Shown one piece after another: positions 1-5,275 of a stretch of DNA of 9,917 bases. The notes under the pieces are model-generated. The model was not told where the DNA came from. It ran no database searches and saw only the letters and a program-made list of their open reading frames with translations. How positions within the stretch are numbered: the stretch's first letter is position 1; each line of letters opens with the position of its first letter. The DNA lies in assembly GCA_045658315.1 (NCBI GenBank), contig JAZOUV010000072.1:1-9917 (forward strand), written 5' to 3'. A program made the position numbers and the translations under genes. Origin of the DNA: RGIG1995 sp045658315. GTDB taxonomy: Bacteria; Bacillota; Clostridia; Oscillospirales; CAG-272.

Positions 1-495
1 GTCGAGTGATTGTTTCACATTGATTATCCTTTGGTTTGACGAGCCTCGGAACTTTAGTGAAATATCCTTTAGTTCTTCCACAAATTCGCCGTCTACCAGT
101 GTGTCTATCAAAGACAGCATTTCGAGTGTTGTATCTGTAAATGCTCTTGATTCTTTTTTACCGATAAGCTCTTCAAACGTATATCCCGAATAACACCAAA
201 TGTTCTTCTCGGGCAGTTCTTGTCTTATCCTTTTTAAGAGTTTGACAAGAACTTTTTGATTTTCCGGTTCAAAAGGTTCGCCTCCGAGCAAAGATAAGCC
301 CTCGATATAGCTTGGTTTCAGAGCTTCGATTATCTCAGCTTCGGTCTCTGCGGTATATTCCTTACCAAAGCTGAAATTCCACGTGTCCGGGTTAAAGCAC
401 CCTTTGCAGTGGTGGGTACAGCCCGATACGAACAGGCTGACTCTTACTCCCGTACCGTTTGCAACGTCAACTTTTTTAATTTCGCCGTAAAACAT
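1..495 (-). CDS. nrdG: Anaerobic ribonucleotide reductase activating protein (partial at the left edge)
   Basis: NrdG is a radical SAM enzyme. It uses a [4Fe-4S] cluster and S-adenosylmethionine to place the glycyl radical on NrdD in the cytoplasm. Reading the minus strand from the ATG at 495-493 gives 165 codons with no stop before the edge. The protein begins MFYGEIKKVD and carries the cluster motif CTHHCKGC (Cys26, Cys30, Cys33, CxxxCxxC), a GGEPF SAM-binding motif at 71-75, and the conserved C-terminal stretch DTLVDGEF...FRGSSNQRI at 131-157. Family members are roughly 155-180 residues, so only a few residues should be missing. The start is one base after the nrdD stop (TGA-T-ATG), so translation is probably coupled. 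No strong Shine-Dalgarno sits at the usual distance. Identification is firm; the C-terminus is unseen. Confidence 0.96.
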   Translation of the reverse strand, partial: MFYGEIKKVDVANGTGVRVSLFVSGCTHHCKGCFNPDTWNFSFGKEYTAETEAEIIEALKPSYIEGLSLLGGEPFEPENQKVLVKLLKRIRQELPEKNIWCYSGYTFEELIGKKESRAFTDTTLEMLSLIDTLVDGEFVEELKDISLKFRGSSNQRIINVKQSLD

Positions 496-496
496 A

Positions 497-2674
497 TCAG
501 AGGTGCAACACTCTTTCTTTTATCTCTTGCGTTCTGCCCTGATTCCAATACTGTGTGCCTATATAACCGCAAGTTCTTCTTGCAACGTTCATCTTATTTT
601 GGTCGGTATTTCCGCACTTGGGGCATTTCCAGATAAGCTTGTTATTCTCGTCGCTTTCTATAAGAATTTCGCCGTCATATCCACATTCCTGACAGTAGTC
701 GCTCTTGGTATTCAGCTCGGCATACATAATATTATCGTAAATAAACTGCATAACCGATATAACCGCGTCAAGATTGTCCTGCATATTGGGAACCTCAACG
801 TAAGAAATAGCACCGCCGGGGGAGAGAAGCTGGAATTTTGATTCAATCTTAAGCTTTGTAAATGCATCAATCTCTTCTGTAACGTGGATATGGTAGCTGT
901 TTGTAATATAGCTTTTGTCAGTAATACCTTTTATGATACCAAAGCGGTTTTGCAAGCATTTAGCAAACTTATAAGTTGTGCTTTCAAGGGGAGTGCCGTA
1001 AAGTGAATAGTCAATATTTTCAGCAGCCTTCCATTTTGCCGTATATTCATTGAGCTTTTTCATAATCTCAAGACCCAACGCTTCGCCTTCCGGCTCGGTG
1101 AGCTTTTTGCCGTTGAGTGCCATAACACACTCCCAGAGTCCAGCATATCCGAGAGAAAGGGTGCTGTATCCGCCGTGCAGGTATTTGTCTATTTTCTCGC
1201 CCTTTTTGAGTCTAAGCAATGCACCGTGCTGCCAAAGAATTGGGGCAGCGTCCGAGGTCGTGCCTGTAAGTCTTTCGTGTCTGCACTGCAAAGCCTTATG
1301 GCAGAGTTCCATTCTTTCGTCAAATATTTTCCAGAACTCGTTCATGTTGCCTTTGGCTGAAAGACCGATATCAACGAGGTTTACCGTAACGACACCCTGA
1401 TTAAATCTGCCGTAATATTTCGGCTTGCCGTTTTCGTCAAGGTAGGGGGTAAGGGAGCTGCGGCAGCCCATGCAGGTGTAGCAGTTGCCGTTACCGTTCT
1501 TGTCTACCTTATTTTGAAGCATAATCTTTTCGGAAATATAGTCGGGCACCATTCTCTTTGCGGTACACTTTGCGGCAAGCTTTGTCAAATAGAAATAAGG
1601 TGTACCTTCTTTAATGTTATCCTCTTCAAGCACGTAAATGAGCTTGGGAAAAGCGGGGGTTACCCAAACGCCGTCTTCGTTTTTAACCCCCTGGTATCTC
1701 TGCAGCAGCACTTGCTCTATTATGAGAGCTAAGTCCTTCTTTTCTTCATCGTCCTTGGCTTCGTTCAAATACATAAAGACGGTAACGAAGGGAGCTTGTC
1801 CGTTCGTTGTCATCAGTGTTACTACCTGGTACTGTATAGTTTGAACGCCTCGGCTTATTTCTTCCATAAGACGTCTTTCTACGATGGTATTTATCTGTTC
1901 TTCGTTAGGTGTAATTCCAACAAGTTCATTTTCTTCAAGTACGCTTTTGCGAATCTTGTTTCTCGATATCTTAACAAAGGGGGCGAGGTGGGTAAGGCTT
2001 ATACTCTGACCGCCGTATTGGTTACTTGCAACCTGTGCTATTATTTGTGTAGCAATATTACAAGCTGTTGAAAAGCTATGTGGCTTTTCTATCTTCGTAC
2101 CGCTTATGACAGTACCGTTTTGAAGCATATCCTCAAGATTTACAAGGTCGCAGTTGTGCATTCTCTGTGCATAGTAATCGGAATCGTGAAAATGGATAAT
2201 GCCTTCCTTGTGAGCTTGTACAATATCCTGTGGTAATAGTATTCTGTCGGTAATGTCTCGGCTTACTTCACCTGCCATATAGTCTCTCTGAACGCTGTTT
2301 ACGTTAGGATTCTTGTTTGCATTTTCTTGTTTTACCTCTTCATTTTGGCAGTCGATAAGAGAAAGAATTCTTTCGTCTGTGGTGTTTGCCTTTCTTGCAA
2401 GGGAACGGATATATCTATACTTAATATAGTTTCTTGCAACGTTGAAAGCACCGTGCTTCATTATCTCGCTTTCGACCATATCCTGTATCTCTTCTACTCC
2501 GAGTGCACGACCAAGCTTTTCGCCCTCACCTCTTACGTGATGCTCAATAGCGTCGATGTATGCATCTGACAGTCTCTCGTTTTCAGGAACGGTCTGATTC
2601 GCTTTTGATATAGCTTTTCTTATCTTATCGCCCTCGTAAACCACTTGAGTGCCGCTTCTTTTAATAATGTTCAT
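497..2674 (-). CDS. nrdD: Anaerobic (class III) ribonucleoside-triphosphate reductase, catalytic subunit
   Basis: NrdD reduces ribonucleoside triphosphates to deoxyribonucleoside triphosphates under anaerobic conditions, using a glycyl radical and normally formate as reductant. The 725-residue protein has an N-terminal ATP-cone (about 1-95, opening MNIIKRSGTQVVYEGDKI), the allosteric activity module. The ten-stranded catalytic barrel follows, with the conserved Cys175 in HNCDL and Cys404 in MGCRSS. A C-terminal zinc site has Cys661, Cys664, Cys684 and Cys687 (CQEC...CPKC). The glycyl radical signature RTCGYIG places the radical on Gly703. Length and domain order are normal for the family and nothing is missing. 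The ATG is preceded by AAAGGAG (2687-2681) six bases upstream. It lies in an operon with nrdG and is probably NrdR-regulated (see the boxes upstream). Confidence 0.98.
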   Translation of the reverse strand: MNIIKRSGTQVVYEGDKIRKAISKANQTVPENERLSDAYIDAIEHHVRGEGEKLGRALGVEEIQDMVESEIMKHGAFNVARNYIKYRYIRSLARKANTTDERILSLIDCQNEEVKQENANKNPNVNSVQRDYMAGEVSRDITDRILLPQDIVQAHKEGIIHFHDSDYYAQRMHNCDLVNLEDMLQNGTVISGTKIEKPHSFSTACNIATQIIAQVASNQYGGQSISLTHLAPFVKISRNKIRKSVLEENELVGITPNEEQINTIVERRLMEEISRGVQTIQYQVVTLMTTNGQAPFVTVFMYLNEAKDDEEKKDLALIIEQVLLQRYQGVKNEDGVWVTPAFPKLIYVLEEDNIKEGTPYFYLTKLAAKCTAKRMVPDYISEKIMLQNKVDKNGNGNCYTCMGCRSSLTPYLDENGKPKYYGRFNQGVVTVNLVDIGLSAKGNMNEFWKIFDERMELCHKALQCRHERLTGTTSDAAPILWQHGALLRLKKGEKIDKYLHGGYSTLSLGYAGLWECVMALNGKKLTEPEGEALGLEIMKKLNEYTAKWKAAENIDYSLYGTPLESTTYKFAKCLQNRFGIIKGITDKSYITNSYHIHVTEEIDAFTKLKIESKFQLLSPGGAISYVEVPNMQDNLDAVISVMQFIYDNIMYAELNTKSDYCQECGYDGEILIESDENNKLIWKCPKCGNTDQNKMNVARRTCGYIGTQYWNQGRTQEIKERVLHL

Positions 2675-2746
2675 TTAGTTCTCCTTTATTTCATCATTTT
2701 CCCTTTTTACAGTAATTGTTTATATCTTTTCTTGTTTGGTTTGTAT

Positions 2747-2776
2747 ATTATACCACGCACAATATATAGATGTCAA
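2747..2776 (-). promoter_or_regulatory. Promoter of nrdDG (sigma-A type)
   Basis: On the minus strand a perfect -35 TTGACA (2776-2771) is followed by an 18-bp spacer and a perfect -10 TATAAT (2752-2747). TGG directly before the -10 makes it an extended -10. The predicted transcript starts near 2740, about 66 bases before the nrdD ATG. A consensus promoter this strong would be expected to need repression, which fits the overlapping NrdR boxes. Confidence 0.85.
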
Positions 2777-2804
2777 TAGTTTTGGATATCACTATATATT
2801 GTGT
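2757..2804. promoter_or_regulatory. Tandem NrdR boxes upstream of nrdD
   Basis: Two 16-mers match the known NrdR box consensus (acaCwAtATaTwGtgt). Box 1 is at 2757-2772 with core CAATATATAG; box 2 is at 2789-2804 with core CTATATATTG followed by TGT. They are 32 bp apart centre to centre, about three helical turns, which is the usual arrangement for cooperative NrdR binding. Box 1 covers most of the promoter spacer and reaches two bases into the -35; box 2 lies just upstream. NrdR is an ATP/dATP-sensing zinc-ribbon repressor of ribonucleotide reductase genes; its gene is not in this window. The motif match is seen directly; repression is inferred. Confidence 0.85.
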
Positions 2805-2905
2805 GTTGACAGTGGAGGTGTGGGGCGTGTGAATGGGGAGCAAAACGCGGAGAAAAGCTTGATTTGATGGGCTTTTTTGTTGCTTAATATATTAATAATT
2901 ATTAC
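2805..2905. other. Intergenic stretch between the nrdD promoter and the abrB terminator
   Basis: This 101-bp stretch separates the NrdR boxes from the abrB terminator. Its first half is noticeably G-rich on the plus strand (around 2812-2852) and the rest is AT-rich. It holds only tiny ORFs (9 and 6 codons) and a weak AAAAGC/GCTTTT pairing with a large loop. I see no gene, promoter or RNA here that I can support. Confidence 0.4.
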
Positions 2906-2934
2906 AAAAAAGGTCGTCGGTTTGAACCGACGAC
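2906..2934 (-). terminator. Intrinsic terminator after the abrB-like gene
   Basis: A perfect inverted repeat pairs 2913-2922 (GTCGTCGGTT) with 2925-2934 (AACCGACGAC), giving up to 10 bp and a very small loop. Read on the minus strand the hairpin is followed, after CC, by six T (2911-2906). On the plus strand no T-run follows, so it works for minus-strand transcription. It lies about 90 bases past the abrB-like stop and separates that gene from the nrdDG promoter downstream. Confidence 0.9.
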
Positions 2935-3026
2935 ACAATATGTAGAAGAAAAAAATTTTTAAAAAACACGTAGTAAATTAAAGTGATAAACTGTTGATAA
3001 TGCACATAAAAATATATGGGAATATT
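2935..3026 (-). other. AT-rich 3' untranslated region of the abrB-like gene
   Basis: This is the stretch between the abrB-like stop codon and its terminator. It is very AT-rich, including an A-tract/T-tract junction around 2949-2966. I see no ORF of note and no structured RNA. It is probably plain 3' untranslated sequence. Confidence 0.4.
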
Positions 3027-3269
3027 TTACTCGCTCTTCAGTTCCTCAAGGCATTGTTTACATATAAGCTTTCCCTTAAAATAAGTAATATCGTCTGCGT
3101 TTCCGCAAAACAGACAAGCAGGCTGATACTTCTTTAAAATTATCTTGTCATCGTCTGTAAAGATTTCAATAGAATCGCTTGTGGATATTTCCAAAACGTT
3201 GCGAAGCTCAATCGGTATTACAAAACGGCCGAGAGAGTCAATCCTTCTTACTATACCTGTTGATTTCAT
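3027..3269 (-). CDS. AbrB/SpoVT-family transcriptional regulator with C-terminal CxxC-CxxC tail
   Basis: This is an 80-residue DNA-binding protein. Residues 1-47 form the swapped-hairpin AbrB domain: the start MKSTGIVRRIDSLGRFVIPI and the following ELRNVLEI...IEIF...KIILKKY match AbrB and the SpoVT N-terminus closely. AbrB proteins are dimeric or tetrameric regulators of the transition from growth to stationary phase and sporulation. The C-terminal third differs from Bacillus AbrB: it has Cys52, Cys55, Cys70 and Cys73 (CLFC...CKQC), a likely zinc knuckle, as in many clostridial homologues. The ATG is preceded by AAGGGGAA (3284-3277), seven bases upstream. The gene is divergent from spmAB and has its own promoter and terminator. 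Family is sure; whether it is the functional AbrB orthologue is not, since clostridia often carry several paralogues. Confidence 0.93.
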   Translation of the reverse strand: MKSTGIVRRIDSLGRFVIPIELRNVLEISTSDSIEIFTDDDKIILKKYQPACLFCGNADDITYFKGKLICKQCLEELKSE

Positions 3270-3316
3270 GATTAAATTCCCCTTTTTTTAATTATAATAT
3301 TGCTAATTTCTATGAT

Positions 3317-3345
3317 ATTCTACCATAAATATTATATTTTGTCAA
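3317..3345 (-). promoter_or_regulatory. Promoter of the abrB-like gene
   Basis: On the minus strand, TTGACA (3345-3340), a 17-bp spacer, and TAGAAT (3322-3317) preceded by TGG (extended -10). The start point should be near 3310, giving a leader of about 40 bases. This is a vegetative sigma-A-type promoter with a near-consensus score by eye. Confidence 0.82.
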
Positions 3346-3361
3346 TATTTTCCAAAATATT
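3344..3361. repeat. 18-bp AT-rich inverted repeat between abrB-like gene and spmA
   Basis: AATATTTT (3344-3351), CC, AAAATATT (3354-3361) is a perfect 8+8 inverted repeat with a 2-bp centre. It touches the abrB -35 on one side and ends five bases before the spmA Shine-Dalgarno AGGAG (3366-3370). It could be an operator serving both directions, perhaps for AbrB itself, which prefers AT-rich flexible DNA, or simply AT-rich chance. I found no convincing sigma-A, sigma-E, sigma-G or sigma-K promoter for spmA in this divergent region. Confidence 0.45.
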
Positions 3362-3379
3362 TTTTAGGAGTTTTGTTTT

Positions 3380-3979
3380 ATGATAGGCAAGATATGCGGT
3401 CTTATATGCGTATTATCATTTGTGTTTGGTCTTGTTACGGGAAACGTCGGTCAAATGAGTGAGGCTATCTTTGAGGGGGCTTCAAGTGCTGTATCTCTAA
3501 CTGTTTCCTTAATAGGTACTATGTGTCTATGGAACGGTATTATGCGGGTGGCATCTGCTTCGGGATTAATTGAAAAATTCTCGAAAGTAATGTCGCCCCT
3601 GCTTAAGCTTCTTTTTCCTGATGCCTATCAAAAAAGAAACGGTCTCGGCGAGATCGCCGTAAGTATAAGTGCCAATATATTCGGTATAGGCAACGCAGCC
3701 ACACCCTTAGCTATTAAAGCTATGCAAAAGCTTCAGCAAAATAACGTTGATAAAAATATTGCGTCAAACGATATGGTTATGTTTACTGTTTTGGGAACGG
3801 CATCTTTGGATTTGTTTCCTACGACTCTTATAGCTTTGAGGCAGACGGCGGAGAGTATTAATGCCATTGAGGTGGTCGTGCCTATATGGATATGTTCTTT
3901 TTTGACTGCGGCTTTGGGGGTTATTTTGGTTAAAATATTTTGTTGCCGACGGTCAAGTGGCTATATATATAATAAATAG
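3380..3979 (+). CDS. spmA: Spore maturation protein A
   Basis: SpmA is a membrane protein with a Gate (nucleoside-recognition) domain. In Bacillus subtilis and Clostridium perfringens it works with SpmB in spore core dehydration and hence heat resistance; the molecular mechanism is not settled. The 199-residue protein has hydrophobic segments near 4-22, 36-56 and 165-187, with additional Gate-domain helices between. The family signature ISANIFGIGNAATPLAIKAM is at 96-115, and a second conserved part, TVLGTASLDLFPTTLIALRQ, at 136-155. Length is typical. AGGAG (3366-3370) lies nine bases before the ATG. spmB follows after 24 bases, so they form an operon. Unlike Bacillus, no dacB precedes it; the upstream neighbour is the divergent abrB-like gene. 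Its presence argues that the host makes endospores. Confidence 0.95.
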   Translation: MIGKICGLICVLSFVFGLVTGNVGQMSEAIFEGASSAVSLTVSLIGTMCLWNGIMRVASASGLIEKFSKVMSPLLKLLFPDAYQKRNGLGEIAVSISANIFGIGNAATPLAIKAMQKLQQNNVDKNIASNDMVMFTVLGTASLDLFPTTLIALRQTAESINAIEVVVPIWICSFLTAALGVILVKIFCCRRSSGYIYNK

Positions 3980-4003
3980 GAAGGAATTTTTCGGGGGAGT
4001 CGA

Positions 4004-4522
4004 ATGTCTTCAATATCAAAAATAATAGTTCCGCTGGTTTTGGCATTAACCGGACTTGGAATGTTTTTTTCAAAGAAGGACTTGTTTTCCGAGTTTACTT
4101 TGGGTGCAAGTGAGGGAATGAAAACGGCAGTAGGATTGCTGCCGACCTTGATAGCACTTATTTCTGCTATTGCGATGTTTAATTCAAGCGGTGCTGCCGA
4201 TGCATTGGCGAAAATACTTGCACCTATTGGGAGCAAGATCGGAATACCATCCGAAATAATCCCCCTCATACTTGTAAGACCTTTATCGGGAGGAGCATCT
4301 ACCGCTATGATTGCCGATATTTTTGAGAAATATGGGGCTGATAGCTTTGCGGGGCGGTGTGCTTCGGTTATTGCGGGTTCCTCCGATACACTTCTGTATA
4401 TAATTTCGGTCTATTTTGGGGCTGTCGGTGTCAAAAAAATACGCGGAACGGCTTTGATTGCCTTGCTTGCGTCGTCATTTTGCGTGATTTTGTCCGTTCT
4501 TCTGTGCAGAATCTTCTTTTAA
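4004..4522 (+). CDS. spmB: Spore maturation protein B
   Basis: SpmB is the partner of SpmA and also a Gate-domain membrane protein. The 172-residue sequence has hydrophobic segments near 5-22, 43-59, 128-143 and 149-172. The family signatures PLILVRPLSGGAST (87-100) and GSSDTLLYIISVYFGAVG (125-142) are intact. Length fits the family (about 175). The ATG at 4004 was chosen because GGGGGAG (3993-3999) lies four bases upstream, a slightly short spacing; no better start is seen. It is co-transcribed with spmA. The TAA stop runs directly into an inverted repeat, and the S10 operon promoter begins about 90 bases later. Confidence 0.95.
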   Translation: MSSISKIIVPLVLALTGLGMFFSKKDLFSEFTLGASEGMKTAVGLLPTLIALISAIAMFNSSGAADALAKILAPIGSKIGIPSEIIPLILVRPLSGGASTAMIADIFEKYGADSFAGRCASVIAGSSDTLLYIISVYFGAVGVKKIRGTALIALLASSFCVILSVLLCRIFF

Positions 4523-4540
4523 ATGCACAAAATTGTGCAT
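4523..4540. repeat. Palindrome immediately after spmB
   Basis: ATGCACAA, AA, TTGTGCAT is an inverted repeat with 8-bp arms starting at the base after the spmB stop. There is no T-run on either strand, so it is not a normal intrinsic terminator. It may stabilise the spmAB 3' end, act as a weak or Rho-type end, or be a protein-binding site. Its role is unknown. Confidence 0.5.
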
Positions 4541-4610
4541 AATGTCAATAAAACTGGTTAAAAATAGTAAAAAGTTCTACAAATGTGATAGATAAAAATA
4601 TGTAAAACTA
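4541..4610. other. AT-rich spacer upstream of the S10 promoter
   Basis: About 70 bp of A-rich sequence lies between the post-spmB palindrome and the S10 operon -35. A-rich tracts such as the one around 4589-4610 just upstream of a ribosomal promoter could serve as an UP element for the RNA polymerase alpha subunit. That is inference. I see no gene and no second clear promoter. Confidence 0.35.
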
Positions 4611-4639
4611 TTGCAATTATGGGGAGAATATGATATAAT
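4611..4639 (+). promoter_or_regulatory. Promoter of the S10 ribosomal protein operon
   Basis: TTGCAA (4611-4616), a 17-bp spacer, and TATAAT (4634-4639) preceded by TGA, giving an extended -10 (TGnTATAAT). The transcript should start near 4646, about 258 bases before rpsJ. The promoter strength suits a ribosomal operon. I cannot exclude read-through from spmAB. Confidence 0.88.
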
Positions 4640-4774
4640 CATAAGGCTTGATGTGCGTTGAAGCGAGAGGTTGCTGCAGAAATGCAGGTAATTTTCGTGG
4701 AGTATGTCCGATATTTAACCGGGCGACAGCAAATTGCTAAACACTTTCCCGTATCCTTTGGTGCGGACGTTACC

Positions 4775-4812
4775 CGGATTTTGCCAAGAGTTGCAGGCAA
4801 ATTCCGTTTTTT
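4775..4812 (+). terminator. Intrinsic terminator inside the S10 leader (candidate attenuator)
   Basis: CGGATTTTGCC (4775-4785) pairs with GGCAAATTCCG (4796-4806): ten pairs and one T-T mismatch, with a 10-nt loop. It is followed at once by six T (4807-4812). This is a proper plus-strand terminator lying about 130 nt after the start and about 90 nt before rpsJ, so it would stop the ribosomal operon unless it is bypassed. Two stretches compete with it: CCGGG (4719-4723) can pair with CCCGG (4773-4777) at the hairpin base, and CGGAA (4835-4839) can pair with TTCCG (4802-4806). Confidence 0.75.
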
Positions 4813-4861
4813 GTAGGGTTCACCACAAAACACCCGGAAGAGTGTTAGAGGCAATTTCGGC

Positions 4862-4894
4862 CCTTTTAAATGGAGTGTATTATTTAAAAGGAGG
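4862..4894 (+). promoter_or_regulatory. Hairpin sequestering the rpsJ ribosome binding site
   Basis: CCTTTTAAAT (4862-4871) pairs perfectly with ATTTAAAAGG (4882-4891) around a 10-nt loop. The 3' arm contains the first part of the rpsJ Shine-Dalgarno AAAAGGAGG (4886-4894), leaving only AGG free. The Shine-Dalgarno to ATG spacing is nine bases. The loop itself contains GGAG. A closed hairpin would lower rpsJ translation and could serve as a translational switch. Confidence 0.65.
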
Positions 4895-4903
4895 CAAAAA
4901 CAA

Positions 4904-5215
4904 ATGGCAGTTATTGAGAAACTCAGAATTCGTCTTAAGAGCTACGATCACACATTGATTGATCAGGCTTCAGAGAAGATTGTTGAGACAGCGAAGAGAA
5001 ACGGTGCTAAGGTATCCGGTCCTATTCCGCTTCCTACCGAAAAAGAGGTAGTTACGATTCTTCGTGCTGTTCACAAGTACAAGGACAGCCGCGAACAGTT
5101 CGAGTTGAGAACTCACAAGCGTCTTATTGACGTAATCAAACCGTCAGAAGAAGCGGTTAAGGCTTTCACAAGTCTTGAGCTTCCCGCCGGTGTTGAAATT
5201 GAAATCAAGCTGTAA
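4904..5215 (+). CDS. rpsJ: 30S ribosomal protein S10
   Basis: S10 (uS10) is a 30S head protein; together with NusB it also forms an antitermination factor. The 103-residue protein opens with MAVIEKLRIRLKSYDHTLID and has the conserved GPIPLPT (39-45) and the FELRTHKRLIDVI motif (66-78) near the long loop. Length is normal. AGGAGG (4889-4894) lies nine bases before the ATG, and part of it is buried in a hairpin. It is the first gene of the operon, as in nearly all bacteria, so leader control here would set the level of the whole operon. The 85-base spacer to rplC is the longest inside the operon. Confidence 0.98.
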   Translation: MAVIEKLRIRLKSYDHTLIDQASEKIVETAKRNGAKVSGPIPLPTEKEVVTILRAVHKYKDSREQFELRTHKRLIDVIKPSEEAVKAFTSLELPAGVEIEIKL

Positions 5216-5235
5216 TTAGTTTACGGCTTTGATAT

Positions 5236-5275
5236 GAGACCGAAAGGTCTTGGTCACGTTGGATTTTCCAACCAA
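5236..5275 (+). other. Two small hairpins in the rpsJ-rplC spacer
   Basis: GAGACC, GAAA, GGTCTT (5236-5251) is a six-pair hairpin (one G-T pair) with a GNRA tetraloop. GTTGG (5258-5262) with CCAAC (5268-5272) is a second hairpin, and TTGGT (5250-5254) with ACCAA (5271-5275) is an alternative. No T-run follows, so these are not terminators. They may be mRNA processing or translation-tuning elements just before the rplC ribosome binding site. Confidence 0.45.

Larger units (their letters stand above)
4646..4903 (+). ncRNA. Structured 5' leader of the S10 operon, candidate autoregulatory RNA
   Basis: About 258 nt of untranslated leader with many helices readable by eye: a GAAA-capped hairpin CTGCA/TGCAG (4674-4687), probably extended by GCGAGAG with the TTTTCGT region (about 4663-4698); TTGCTG (4671-4676) with CAGCAA (4727-4732); GTCCG (4706-4710) with CGGGC (4720-4724), or alternatively ATGTCCG (4704-4710) with CGGACGT (4764-4770); a long-range stem joining 4731-4749 to 4836-4857; an intrinsic terminator (4775-4812); TTTTGT/ACAAAA (4809-4830) with an inner GG/CC; and a hairpin over the rpsJ Shine-Dalgarno (4862-4891). 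In gamma-proteobacteria the S10 operon is controlled through its leader by L4; whether a ribosomal protein of this operon binds here is inference. I recall that S10-operon leader motifs have been proposed in Clostridia, but I cannot check for a match. Confidence 0.7.

Noticed and set aside
497..2569. Many plus-strand ORFs opposite nrdD, and minus-strand ORFs opposite the ribosomal genes
   Set aside because: They are antisense shadows of well-recognised genes, with no family resemblance and no consistent ribosome binding sites.
2853..2879. AAAAGC/GCTTTT pairing followed by T-rich sequence, a possible second terminator
   Set aside because: Only six AT-rich pairs with a large loop. Much weaker than the hairpin at 2913-2934, so I do not call it.
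2833..2887. Tiny plus-strand ORFs of 9 and 6 codons after a GGAGGTG sequence
   Set aside because: They are too short to judge, and the TTGACA at 2806-2811 has no matching -10, so there is no evidence of transcription in this direction.
3297..3341. Sporulation sigma-E or sigma-K promoter for spmA (CATAAATA around 3324)
   Set aside because: The -10-like match is partial and no suitable -35 is found at the right distance. AT-rich sequence gives such matches by chance.
4523..4540. Palindrome after spmB as an intrinsic terminator
   Set aside because: The arms pair well but no T-run follows on either strand. I list it as a repeat only.
4639..4854. 71-codon minus-strand ORF and an overlapping plus-strand ORF (4734-4958) across the S10 leader
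   Set aside because: Neither resembles a known protein or has a ribosome binding site. The plus-strand one runs into rpsJ out of frame. The region is better explained as structured leader RNA.
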